Numbered from the stretch's first letter, positions 1 through 5,662 are shown. The stretch is 7,456 nt of DNA from an uncultured Traorella sp. (GCA_945919165.1 CAMEIZ010000089.1:1-7456); one strand, 5' to 3'. Notes: generated from the letters alone by a model not told the origin. Numbers and translations: made by a program.

Positions 1-47
1 AATGTACATTCTTATATGATCAAAAATGTACATTTCTATGTTGACAT
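1..47. promoter_or_regulatory. Cluster of three ATGT/ACAT dyads, possible operator
   Basis: The perfect palindrome AATGTACATT occurs twice, at 1-10 and 25-34, so the copies are 24 bases apart. A third dyad with the same half-sites, ATGT-TG-ACAT, follows at 38-47 and overlaps a perfect -35 hexamer TTGACA (41-46). A 17-base spacer leads to a modest -10, TACAAA (64-69). Repeated dyads overlapping a -35 element are what a repressor-binding region looks like. The regulator is not in the window and its family cannot be named. The window begins inside this region, so further copies may lie to the left. Confidence 0.4.
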
Positions 48-283
48 TTATACATACTTTGAATACAAAAGATTTAATAAAGAAATTTGTGAAAATGATT
101 GCATCTGACTATCCAAAAAAACAATTTGTTATTGAACATGATGGTATTATCAGATTTACTATTTCAGTAGATGACATCATCATTTATCAGGGAGACCATT
201 ATGATGTTGAAATGATGATGCAGGAAGGAACTTACATATTTAAAGACTTATTATTGAGTAAAATCAAACAGTTGGAAGAATAG
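26..283 (+). CDS. Small hypothetical protein, start uncertain (up to 85 aa)
   Basis: I do not recognise this protein. The longest open version has 85 residues and is soluble, with no signal peptide, membrane segment or cysteine. It has a lysine-rich N-terminal helix, then alternating hydrophobic stretches (about residues 33-56) that read like two or three beta strands, then a methionine/glutamate-rich helical tail ending IKQLEE. The start is unresolved. ATGs at 26 and 38 and a TTG at 59 all lack a Shine-Dalgarno sequence. If the TTGACA at 41-46 is the promoter, transcription would begin near base 76 and translation could start only at the ATG at 92, giving 63 residues. A hairpin terminator directly after the stop, and convergence with fic, favour a real monocistronic gene. 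It could also be the tail of a degraded one. Confidence 0.45.
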   Translation: MYISMLTFIHTLNTKDLIKKFVKMIASDYPKKQFVIEHDGIIRFTISVDDIIIYQGDHYDVEMMMQEGTYIFKDLLLSKIKQLEE

Positions 284-284
284 T

Positions 285-315
285 ATAAAACTGCTCTGAA
301 TCAGGGCAGTTTTAT
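285..315 (+). terminator. Hairpin terminator after the small hypothetical gene
   Basis: A 13-base-pair stem (285-297 with 303-315) encloses the loop GAATC. All pairs are Watson-Crick except one U-G wobble. The 3' arm ends CAGTTTTATT, so the U-run is partly within the stem. It begins one base after the stop codon at 281-283. The A/T symmetry of the stem could let it also work on the opposite strand. Confidence 0.7.
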
Positions 316-393
316 TGTAAGTGATTGGTTGCAATCGTACAGCATCATGTTCATCTTTTAGGATTTATATTTAGCAAGTTCTGATTATGTCAA

Positions 394-418
394 TAAAAAC
401 GGTTCTGTTAGTGAACCG
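394..418 (-). terminator. Rho-independent terminator of fic
   Basis: Read on the minus strand, CGGTTC and GAACCG form a six-base-pair GC-containing stem with a seven-base loop, followed immediately by TTTTTA. It lies about 50 bases beyond the fic stop codon, in the right orientation to end that transcript before it runs into the convergent gene to the left. Confidence 0.65.
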
Positions 419-469
419 CTATTAACACAAAAAAATGATCCAAATTTAATTTTTGTAAAACACCTTGTT

Positions 470-1075
470 TTATAACTCTTCCGTCTTAAAGATTGTATAA
501 TCCTCATAATAGTAGCTGTGATCAATACCTTTCATATAGATTTCACGACTGTTAACTTCATCAGTCAGCGCTTCTTTTAGAAGATGTTTTATTTCAATAT
601 CTTTAATTGGACTGCGCTCCATAGCAAGAAGATAGTCCTCTTTATCAACCTTGCTCCAGTCTACAACTTTGCCAATTTCAGTTTTTAATAGATGATCAAG
701 CCAGATGCGTGTACTTCTGCCGTTACTTTCTTTAAACGGATGAGCGATATTCATCTCAACATACTTTTCTATAATCTCATCAAAGTTTGACTGCGGCATT
801 TTGTCTATGTTCTCAAGAGCAGCTTGCAAATACAAGAAAGAAGCAAAGCGAAAATTACCCTTTGCAAGATTTACTGTACGAATTTTACCGGCAAAATCGT
901 AAATATCTTCAAAGAGATATTTATGGATTACCTGTAAGGTGGAAAACTTGCCAGCAGCAAGATTATCCAAAATATCTTTTTCAAAAAGCTCTGCAGCTTT
1001 TTTCTTACTGATGCGCTCTTCCTCACGGGCAAGATCAACAGAACTTGTTAACTTTAATTTATTTTCAAGAATCAT
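470..1075 (-). CDS. fic: Fic-family protein adenylyltransferase, class III type
   Basis: Fic enzymes transfer AMP (or other phosphate-containing groups) from a nucleotide to a hydroxyl side chain of a target protein. This copy has the family layout in 201 residues: the N-terminal segment with LAREEERISKKKA, a Fic core with the FAGKIRTVN stretch, and the active-site motif HPFKESNGR (residues 112-120) with catalytic histidine 112 and acidic residue 116. The tail carries SYYYED (187-192), matching the [S/T]xxxE[G/N] inhibitory motif; its C-terminal position defines class III, where inhibition is intramolecular and no antitoxin partner is needed. None is encoded nearby. I chose the ATG at 1075 because GGAGG stands six bases upstream; the ATG at 1090 has no such site and would place GGAGG inside the coding sequence. 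Two oddities: serine replaces glycine in the active-site loop, and aspartate replaces glycine after the inhibitory glutamate. Targets are unknown. Confidence 0.9.
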   Translation of the reverse strand: MILENKLKLTSSVDLAREEERISKKKAAELFEKDILDNLAAGKFSTLQVIHKYLFEDIYDFAGKIRTVNLAKGNFRFASFLYLQAALENIDKMPQSNFDEIIEKYVEMNIAHPFKESNGRSTRIWLDHLLKTEIGKVVDWSKVDKEDYLLAMERSPIKDIEIKHLLKEALTDEVNSREIYMKGIDHSYYYEDYTIFKTEEL

Positions 1076-1081
1076 TTTGTA

Positions 1082-1086
1082 CCTCC
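1082..1086 (-). promoter_or_regulatory. Shine-Dalgarno site that decides the fic start
   Basis: On the minus strand GGAGG is followed by TACAAA and then the ATG at 1075. It lies within the codons of the longer 206-residue reading that begins at 1090, which makes the shorter 201-residue protein the better call. Confidence 0.8.
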
Positions 1087-1179
1087 GCATGATAGGTAAT
1101 AGTTTTTTCTTTACCTTGAGACTTAGTTAGAATCTTTTAATTTTTCTGACTTTCAGATACTTATATAAACTTAAAATAG

Positions 1180-1407
1180 CATATTTTGGATCTAAAACCA
1201 AGAAGTATTGGACTTATAGAGAATAGGAGTGGTATAAATAGCGAAAAGAATGCAGAATACCTGGTATCACTGGTTATTAAGGCTTTAGTGCAAGAAGGAT
1301 TCGAGAGCAAGGTTGATAAAAAGAGAAAAGAATATTCTAAAGGTATCTTCAAAGTTCGCAAATGGGGAAGTATTGGTTACAGTATAATGCTAACTTTTAA
1401 GTGGTAA
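1180..1407 (+). pseudogene. Unrecognised open stretch, possible gene remnant
   Basis: This frame is open from just after a stop at 1177-1179 to a TAA at 1405-1407, about 75 codons. It has no ATG near its beginning; the only start-like codon is a TTG at 1186 without a Shine-Dalgarno sequence. The encoded peptide is lysine-rich and mostly hydrophilic (IENRSGINSEKNAEYL, then a KKRKEY stretch), with a hydrophobic end SIGYSIMLTF. Its composition looks protein-like, but I cannot assign a family. The opposite strand is also open over 1161-1361 with a hydrophobic reading. Absence of a start signal and the stop cluster just downstream suggest a decayed gene. It could also be chance openness. Confidence 0.25.
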
Positions 1408-1425
1408 AACTGTTATCTCTAATGA

Positions 1426-1554
1426 CAATCACTTGTAAGCGACACTCCCATTGTGAAGAATGGCAAGCTGGTGAGAGCCTTCACCCATGTTTTAGTGAAT
1501 AATTCATCACGAGGGTATGGAAATTATATCTTTTCCACGTATCATAAAGTATAA
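1426..1554 (+). pseudogene. C-terminal gene fragment with GC-rich codons
   Basis: A 42-codon open stretch begins just after stops at 1420 and 1423 and ends with TAA at 1552-1554, directly against a strong terminator hairpin. The reading includes TPIVKNGKLVRAFTHVLVNN and then SSRGYGNYI, which looks like genuine protein sequence, though I cannot name the family. It contains no start codon and no ribosome-binding site. Codons over 1438-1497 are GC-rich for this window (30 of 60 bases are G or C; for example AGC GAC, CTG GTG, GCC TTC ACC). It lies in the same frame as the open stretch ending at 1407, separated by stops at 1405, 1420 and 1423. The likeliest reading is the tail of a decayed, perhaps acquired, gene. 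Confidence 0.35.
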
Positions 1555-1583
1555 AAGGTATCAGATTCATGATGCCTTTTTTT
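1553..1583 (+). terminator. Strong rho-independent terminator
   Basis: An 11-base-pair stem (1553-1563 with 1570-1580, one U-G wobble) closes the six-base loop GATTCA and runs into a seven-base T-tract (1577-1583). It overlaps the stop codon of the fragment ending at 1554 and insulates the LytTR gene from upstream transcription. Confidence 0.8.
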
Positions 1584-1614
1584 AACTCAAAAACTACCAG
1601 CTATTGTTGTTTTG

Positions 1615-1646
1615 ATGCAACCTGTCAGTGAAAACATGCAAGTTAT
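1615..1646 (+). promoter_or_regulatory. 21-base-spaced direct repeat, candidate LytTR operator
   Basis: ATGCAANNTNT occurs at 1615-1625 and again at 1636-1646, exactly 21 bases (two helical turns) apart. LytTR regulators such as AgrA bind pairs of short direct repeats with this spacing, usually just upstream of a -35 element. Here the second copy ends about ten bases before a weak -35 candidate. A six-base repeat alone could arise by chance in a region this size; the spacing and position are what make it notable. Confidence 0.3.
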
Positions 1647-1656
1647 TCCAAATCAC

Positions 1657-1685
1657 TTGTATTCAGATATAAATTTCTATATTCT
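1657..1685 (+). promoter_or_regulatory. Weak promoter candidate for the LytTR unit
   Basis: TTGTAT (1657-1662), a 17-base spacer and TATTCT (1680-1685) give correct spacing but poor hexamers (3/6 and 4/6 matches). That would suit a promoter needing an activator bound upstream. No better pair was seen between the terminator at 1583 and the start codon at 1708. Confidence 0.3.
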
Positions 1686-1695
1686 TAAATCAGAA

Positions 1696-1701
1696 AGGAG
1701 G
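1696..1701 (+). promoter_or_regulatory. Shine-Dalgarno site that decides the LytTR start
   Basis: AGGAGG is followed directly by ATGATTATG. The first ATG (1702) touches the site and is too close; the second (1708) has a six-base gap and is the natural start. Confidence 0.8.
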
Positions 1702-1707
1702 ATGATT

Positions 1708-2154
1708 ATGAAGGTACGTTTATGTGTCAGTCAGAATCATTTTCAACAAATTCAAAATGAATTACAGGCTTTAGGTATTGAAATCGATGATCATGCTGAT
1801 TTCATCTTAACAGAAAAAGATTCGTTCATCTCCTATCTAAATGTCAAAGACAAAAATGGCAAAAGTAAAATTCCAGTTGAAGAGATACTTTACATTGAAG
1901 CCTTTGGAAAAGAGGTAGACGTGCATACTCAAACAGGCGTATATCATACAACTGAACGTCTTTATCAGCTGAATGCTATGCTGGACCCATCTAGCTTTTT
2001 AAGAATTTCAAATTCAGTCATTATCGCAAAAAATAAGATCAAAAAGATTACACCACGCTTTTCTATGCGCTTTACACTTCTCATGCAGAATGAAAAAAGT
2101 GTGGATGTAACACGAAGTTATTATCAGATTTTTAAAGATGAATTAGACATCTAG
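1708..2154 (+). CDS. Stand-alone LytTR-family DNA-binding transcriptional regulator
   Basis: This 148-residue cytoplasmic protein consists of a short N-terminal alpha/beta segment (about 1-50, no receiver-domain aspartate pattern) and a LytTR DNA-binding domain (about 52-147). Visible LytTR hallmarks are VEEILYIEA (57-65), a following strand with DVHT and GVYHTTERL, FLRISNSVIIAKNKI (97-111), and VTRSYYQIFKDEL (134-146) at the end. LytTR domains bind short direct repeats through a beta-fold. Lacking a response-regulator receiver, it is not a normal two-component partner; such stand-alone regulators are commonly paired with a membrane protein that controls them. The next gene, 10 bases downstream, encodes a membrane protein. 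Upstream in-frame ATGs (1612, 1615, 1702) are rejected in favour of 1708, which has AGGAGG at ideal spacing. Its targets are unknown; autoregulation is plausible from the repeat upstream. Confidence 0.9.
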   Translation: MKVRLCVSQNHFQQIQNELQALGIEIDDHADFILTEKDSFISYLNVKDKNGKSKIPVEEILYIEAFGKEVDVHTQTGVYHTTERLYQLNAMLDPSSFLRISNSVIIAKNKIKKITPRFSMRFTLLMQNEKSVDVTRSYYQIFKDELDI

Positions 2155-2164
2155 GGAGGAAACT

Positions 2165-2860
2165 ATGGCAGTTTTATTCAGTATCATTGGAATGGCTTTG
2201 ATATTAGGGTTTATAGCATTACTTGTTTTATTGGTTTATTTTGTCGTTTATCAGAGAAATATCAATCAGGCAATGAACAACCAACCTCATCGTAAAATGC
2301 CTTCTCTGTATAAGGTATCAATTGGTTTACTGATAGCTGTTATGACAATATTACTGGCTGTGACACTGATAAAGGCTTTTCTTGTTCAAAACAGTACAGA
2401 AATTGGAGAACACTATTTTAATGGTCGATATGATTTTGATGTTTATCAGCCTCAAGAAATGAAAGGTTATCTAGCTGACTATCAGATAGATGAAAATCAT
2501 GGCTATCAAAAAGAGATAAAAGAAAAACAGGATATTCGTTATACCATTTTCACAAGTGAAGATCCTTATGATGCCTATCATCCGGCTTATCTGATATTTG
2601 TGGAATATATCGGCAATCAAAAGATTGCTTCATATGGATATATGGGAAGTTATTTCACGATGAATGATCAAAAAATTGCCGGAAAAGGTGCTGCCGGAAG
2701 TGAAAATGAAGCTTATTTTGTGGTCATTGGCAACACGGATATGAATTGTAAATTTGAATTGCAGGTTGCTTATTATCAAGATGATTTTAAGGGAGATGAT
2801 TTATTTGAAGGTTATCTTGTTCATGACAGTATCATGATAACAATTGGAAATGAAGAATGA
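2165..2860 (+). CDS. Two-helix membrane protein, putative partner of the LytTR regulator
   Basis: I do not recognise a named family in this 231-residue protein. Two clear membrane helices are visible (about 3-29 and 51-74), joined by a basic loop (R31, H42, R43, K44, K50). By the positive-inside rule the loop is cytoplasmic, so both the N-terminus and the C-terminal domain of about 155 residues face outward. That domain is rich in tyrosine and aspartate (YFNGRYDFDVYQ, GYLADYQ, ASYGYMGSYF), is predominantly strand-like and contains a single cysteine. It is not the four-helix DUF3021 protein often found beside LytTR genes. GGAGG six bases before the ATG and a 10-base gap to the LytTR stop indicate one operon. 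By analogy with streptococcal LytTR regulatory systems it may sense a signal and restrain the regulator; this is inference from context only. Confidence 0.75.
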   Translation: MAVLFSIIGMALILGFIALLVLLVYFVVYQRNINQAMNNQPHRKMPSLYKVSIGLLIAVMTILLAVTLIKAFLVQNSTEIGEHYFNGRYDFDVYQPQEMKGYLADYQIDENHGYQKEIKEKQDIRYTIFTSEDPYDAYHPAYLIFVEYIGNQKIASYGYMGSYFTMNDQKIAGKGAAGSENEAYFVVIGNTDMNCKFELQVAYYQDDFKGDDLFEGYLVHDSIMITIGNEE

Positions 2861-2887
2861 AGCTTTGCCTTCTTTTTTCTTTTTTTT
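2859..2887 (+). terminator. Weak hairpin and long T-tract after the LytTR unit
   Basis: GAAG (2859-2862) can pair with CTTC (2869-2872) around a six-base loop, followed by T6-C-T8 (2873-2887). The stem is only four base pairs and begins inside the stop codon, so termination is probably inefficient. Some read-through into the radical SAM gene would be expected unless another factor acts. Confidence 0.35.
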
Positions 2888-2888
2888 C

Positions 2889-2897
2889 TGATATAAT
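2889..2897 (+). promoter_or_regulatory. Extended -10 promoter for the radical SAM unit
   Basis: TGATATAAT is a perfect extended -10 (TGN plus TATAAT at 2892-2897). No good -35 is present at 16-18 bases; that region is T-rich, as extended -10 promoters tolerate. Transcription should start near 2903-2905, leaving only about 8-10 bases before the ATG at 2913. The GGTGAT at 2904-2909 could pair with the 16S rRNA tail, but a start site at that position would leave little or nothing upstream of it. Confidence 0.65.
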
Positions 2898-2912
2898 AAC
2901 AGCGGTGATAAC

Positions 2913-4736
2913 ATGAAACAATTTTTACCGATAACTTATGAAGAAATGAGACAAAGAGGCTGGGAGCAGCCTGACTTTGTTTATGTCTGCGGAGATGCTT
3001 ATGTAGATCATCCAAGCTTTGGAGCTGCCATCATTTGCCGGACACTGGAAAGTCATGGCTATAAGGTTTGTTTTTTATCTCAGCCGGATTGGAAAAAGAT
3101 AGATGATTTTAAACGTTTTGGAAAACCAAGACTTGGTTTTTTAGTATCCAGCGGGAATATTGATTCCATGGTCAATCACTATACGGTGGCAAAGAAAAGA
3201 AGAAAAAAAGATGCCTATACACCTGGAGGTGTTATGGGAAAACGCCCTGATCGGGCGGTTATCGTCTATTGTAATAAGATCAGAGAAGCTTATAAAGATG
3301 CGGTGATTTTGATTGGCGGTATTGAAGCATCTTTACGTCGTTTAAGCCATTATGATTATTGGAGTGATTCCGTTAGGCGCTCCATTTTATTGGATTCAAA
3401 CGCCGATCTGTTAATGTATGGTATGGGTGAAAACAGTATTATTGAAATAGCGGATGCATTAAACAGCGGTATTGATGTCAAATATTTGACCTATCTGGAT
3501 GGTACGGTTTTTAAGACGAAAGACTTATCTGTTGCTTATGATCCAATTCTTTTGCCAAGCTTTGAAGAAGTAAAAGCTTCAAAAAGAAAATATGCTGAAA
3601 GCTTTAAAATTCAATATATGAATACGGATCATTTTAATGCTCACACCTTAGTTGAACCCTATGAAGACTGTTATATTGTCCAAAATCGTCCAAATCGCCC
3701 TTTAACTCAACAGGAATTTGATGATGCCTATGCCTTAGATTATATGCGGGATTATCATCCATCTTATAAGGAAAAGGTACCGGTAATTGAAGAAGTCAGA
3801 TTTTCCTTGATTTCCAATCGAGGCTGTTATGGTGCCTGTAACTTTTGTGCGTTGACTTTTCATCAGGGAAGAATCATCCAGTCACGTTCTCATGAAAGCC
3901 TCATTGAAGAAGCAAAAAAAATCACCGAAGATCCTGATTTTAAAGGTTATATTCATGATGTTGGCGGACCTACTGCCAACTTCAGAGAAAAAGCCTGTAA
4001 GAAACAGGAAACACATGGTGTATGTGTCAATAAACAATGTCTGTGGCCAAAGCCTTGTAAAAATCTAAAAGTTGATCATACCGATTATGTCAGTCTATTG
4101 AAAGATCTAAGAGAACTGCCAAAAGTCAAAAAAGTTTTTGTCCGCAGCGGTATTCGATATGATTATCTGATGTATGATAAAGATGAGACCTTTTTCAGAG
4201 AACTTGTCCAGCATCATATATCCGGTCAGCTGAAAGTAGCACCGGAACATATCAATGATCAGGTTTTGGATACGATGGGAAAACCGCGAAGCGATTTATA
4301 TAAGAAATTTGTGGAAAAATATTACCGAATCAATGAAGAATACGGAAAAAATCAGTACTTAGTTCCATATTTAATGAGTTCACATCCCGGCAGTGACTTA
4401 AATGCTGCGATTGAACTTGCTGAATATTTACGAGATATTCACCATCAGCCTGAACAGGTTCAGGATTTCTATCCAACACCTGGTACCTTATCAACGGCTA
4501 TGTATTATACCGGAATCAATCCTTTAGACAATAAAGAAATTTATGTACCAAAAAATCCGCATGAAAAAGCAATGCAGCGAGCTTTAATTCAATATCGTAA
4601 TCCTCAAAACTATGATCTTGTTTACGAAGCTTTAGTAAAAGCAAAACGTACAGATTTAATCGGATATTCCAAGAAATGTCTGATTCGTCCTAAAAATGTA
4701 CAAAAAAATGTCAGACTGAATAAGAAAGGAAAATAA
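2913..4736 (+). CDS. ygiQ: YgiQ-family (UPF0313) radical SAM protein
   Basis: The 607-residue protein matches the YgiQ family throughout. It has a family N-terminal domain with the DAYVDHPSFG (28-37) and GGIEASLRRLSHYDYW (135-150) signatures. The radical SAM core follows, with C305-x3-C309-x2-C312 (in NRGCYGACNFC) to bind the [4Fe-4S] cluster that cleaves S-adenosylmethionine. A further cysteine set lies at C362, C371, C376 and C382, in a stretch that includes WPKPC. The back half includes KVAPEHIND (441-449), SSHPGSD (489-495) and DFYPTPGT (518-525), all typical of the family. It is shorter than E. coli YgiQ, mainly at the C-terminus. The reaction and substrate of the family are, to my knowledge, not established. 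It heads a unit with a DUF4430 protein (3 bases downstream) and an ECF S component, which hints at a cofactor-related role but does not prove it. Confidence 0.93.
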   Translation: MKQFLPITYEEMRQRGWEQPDFVYVCGDAYVDHPSFGAAIICRTLESHGYKVCFLSQPDWKKIDDFKRFGKPRLGFLVSSGNIDSMVNHYTVAKKRRKKDAYTPGGVMGKRPDRAVIVYCNKIREAYKDAVILIGGIEASLRRLSHYDYWSDSVRRSILLDSNADLLMYGMGENSIIEIADALNSGIDVKYLTYLDGTVFKTKDLSVAYDPILLPSFEEVKASKRKYAESFKIQYMNTDHFNAHTLVEPYEDCYIVQNRPNRPLTQQEFDDAYALDYMRDYHPSYKEKVPVIEEVRFSLISNRGCYGACNFCALTFHQGRIIQSRSHESLIEEAKKITEDPDFKGYIHDVGGPTANFREKACKKQETHGVCVNKQCLWPKPCKNLKVDHTDYVSLLKDLRELPKVKKVFVRSGIRYDYLMYDKDETFFRELVQHHISGQLKVAPEHINDQVLDTMGKPRSDLYKKFVEKYYRINEEYGKNQYLVPYLMSSHPGSDLNAAIELAEYLRDIHHQPEQVQDFYPTPGTLSTAMYYTGINPLDNKEIYVPKNPHEKAMQRALIQYRNPQNYDLVYEALVKAKRTDLIGYSKKCLIRPKNVQKNVRLNKKGK

Positions 4737-4739
4737 AAA

Positions 4740-5168
4740 ATGAAAAAGAAAACAGGAATACTTCTTTCATTAGCTTTGCTGATAGTTCTTGTTGCCGGCT
4801 ATAGCTTGTATCAGCATTCCTTAGGCAATCAAGATACAAAACAGATCACGATTGTGATGAAAAATAAAGATGACGTATTTTATGAAAAAATCGTTCAAAC
4901 CCAAACGTCAACCTTATCAGAACTGCTGAATGAACTCAAAGATAAAAATGAAATCTTAATGGAAAGTGAGAATTCTGCCTATGGGATGTATATTACAGCT
5001 TTAGGAAAAGATGAACTGGTTCAGCAGGATCCTTCTTCTTCTTTATACTGGACATATCGCTCTGATAACAATAAACAGTGTCTTGCCAATACGTATTGTG
5101 ATGCAGCGGATGTATTGGTCATTGAAGATGGCGATGTATTTGAATTTGTGTTAGATAGCTATCAATGA
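4740..5168 (+). CDS. Membrane-anchored DUF4430-domain protein
   Basis: This 142-residue protein has a lysine-rich start and one hydrophobic segment (about 6-24), then an extracytoplasmic domain. There is no lipobox cysteine (the segment ends LVAGYS), so it is either an uncleaved membrane anchor or an ordinary secreted protein. The domain (about 35-140) fits DUF4430, a fold resembling the C-terminal domain of transcobalamin. It shows a first strand ITIVMKN, the STLSELLNEL helix (57-66), YGMYITALG (81-89), the SLYWTYRSDN core (101-110) with W104, and the closing strand with EDGDVFEFVL (129-138). C114 and C120 might form a disulfide. Translation starts 3 bases after ygiQ, with AAAGGA nine bases upstream. 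It overlaps the ECF S gene by ATGA. The pairing suggests it captures or presents a ligand, possibly a corrinoid, for the transporter. The ligand cannot be told from sequence. Confidence 0.8.
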   Translation: MKKKTGILLSLALLIVLVAGYSLYQHSLGNQDTKQITIVMKNKDDVFYEKIVQTQTSTLSELLNELKDKNEILMESENSAYGMYITALGKDELVQQDPSSSLYWTYRSDNNKQCLANTYCDAADVLVIEDGDVFEFVLDSYQ

Positions 5169-5662
5169 AATCGGTTAAAGAAATGGTACTGGTGGCACTG
5201 CTGAGTGCCATTTTAGTTGCATCAAAAGAAGTTCTCTCTTTTTTACCAAATATTGAGTGTGTGAGTTTTTTGTTGATGATTTTTGCGCGTCATTTTCGTT
5301 TCAATGTTTCATTCATGATTAGTGTGATTTTTTGTTTTGTGGAAATGATTTTATATGGATTTGGTGAATGGACAATCATGTATTTTCTTGTATGGGGCGG
5401 TTTTGTAGTGATTGTTTATTTTCTTAAAAATAAGGTTCATTCCAGAAATGGCTGTGCTGTTTTATCAGCTTTGTTTGGATTAAGTTTTGGCTTTTTCTTT
5501 TCGCTTCCTTATGCCCTGTTGTCTTTACAGGCAGGCTTATCCTATTGGTTAAGCGGTTTGTTTTTTGATTTGGTGCATGGAGTTGGTAATTTTCTTGTCT
5601 GTATGCTGTTATTTGATGAGATGGATGGCTGGATTGGCAGACAATTTGCGTTATTATGTTGA
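5165..5662 (+). CDS. ECF-transporter substrate-binding (S) component
   Basis: The 165-residue protein is highly hydrophobic, with about six membrane segments (roughly 6-24, 32-43, 46-66, 69-88, 98-120 and 131-151). Two stretches typify ECF-type S components: the N-terminal LLSAILVASKEVLSFLPNIE (12-31) and FFDLVHGVGNFLVCMLLF (133-150). S components bind a vitamin or metal and work with a shared energising module (EcfA1, EcfA2, EcfT). No such module is in the window, so this is probably a group II system using one encoded elsewhere. The ATG overlaps the stop of the DUF4430 gene (ATGA) and lacks its own clear Shine-Dalgarno site, indicating translational coupling. Substrate is unknown. The transcobalamin-like partner makes cobalamin or a related cofactor a candidate, with moderate uncertainty. 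Confidence 0.82.
   Translation: MKSVKEMVLVALLSAILVASKEVLSFLPNIECVSFLLMIFARHFRFNVSFMISVIFCFVEMILYGFGEWTIMYFLVWGGFVVIVYFLKNKVHSRNGCAVLSALFGLSFGFFFSLPYALLSLQAGLSYWLSGLFFDLVHGVGNFLVCMLLFDEMDGWIGRQFALLC

Noticed and set aside
318..365. Minus-strand peptide reading ILKDEHDAVRLQPITYN between the two terminators
   Set aside because: It looks somewhat protein-like, but it has no start codon in frame before a stop, is very short, and continues into the terminator hairpin; too little to call even a fragment.
787..1130. Plus-strand open frames opposite fic (787-1011 and 939-1130)
   Set aside because: They lie wholly or mostly antisense to a clear Fic gene, lack ribosome-binding sites and have unconvincing composition.
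1161..1361. Minus-strand 66-codon hydrophobic open frame
   Set aside because: No Shine-Dalgarno site, phenylalanine/leucine/serine-rich in the way expected from the reverse of a lysine-rich frame, and antisense to the more protein-like plus-strand remnant.
1408..1583. Possible T-box or other riboswitch leader (GGTGAGAGCC, GAGGGTATGG and a terminator)
   Set aside because: No full T-box, SAM, glycine or cobalamin consensus is present, the apparent motifs read better as codons of an open frame, and the next gene is a regulator not expected to have such a leader.
1612..1707. Longer LytTR protein starting at 1612
   Set aside because: The extra 32 residues have no ribosome-binding site, are poorly protein-like, and overlap the promoter/operator region; AGGAGG fixes the start at 1708.
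2821..3015. Minus-strand 64-codon open frame
   Set aside because: It spans the promoter and start of the radical SAM gene in antisense; its lysine run only reflects the T-tract.
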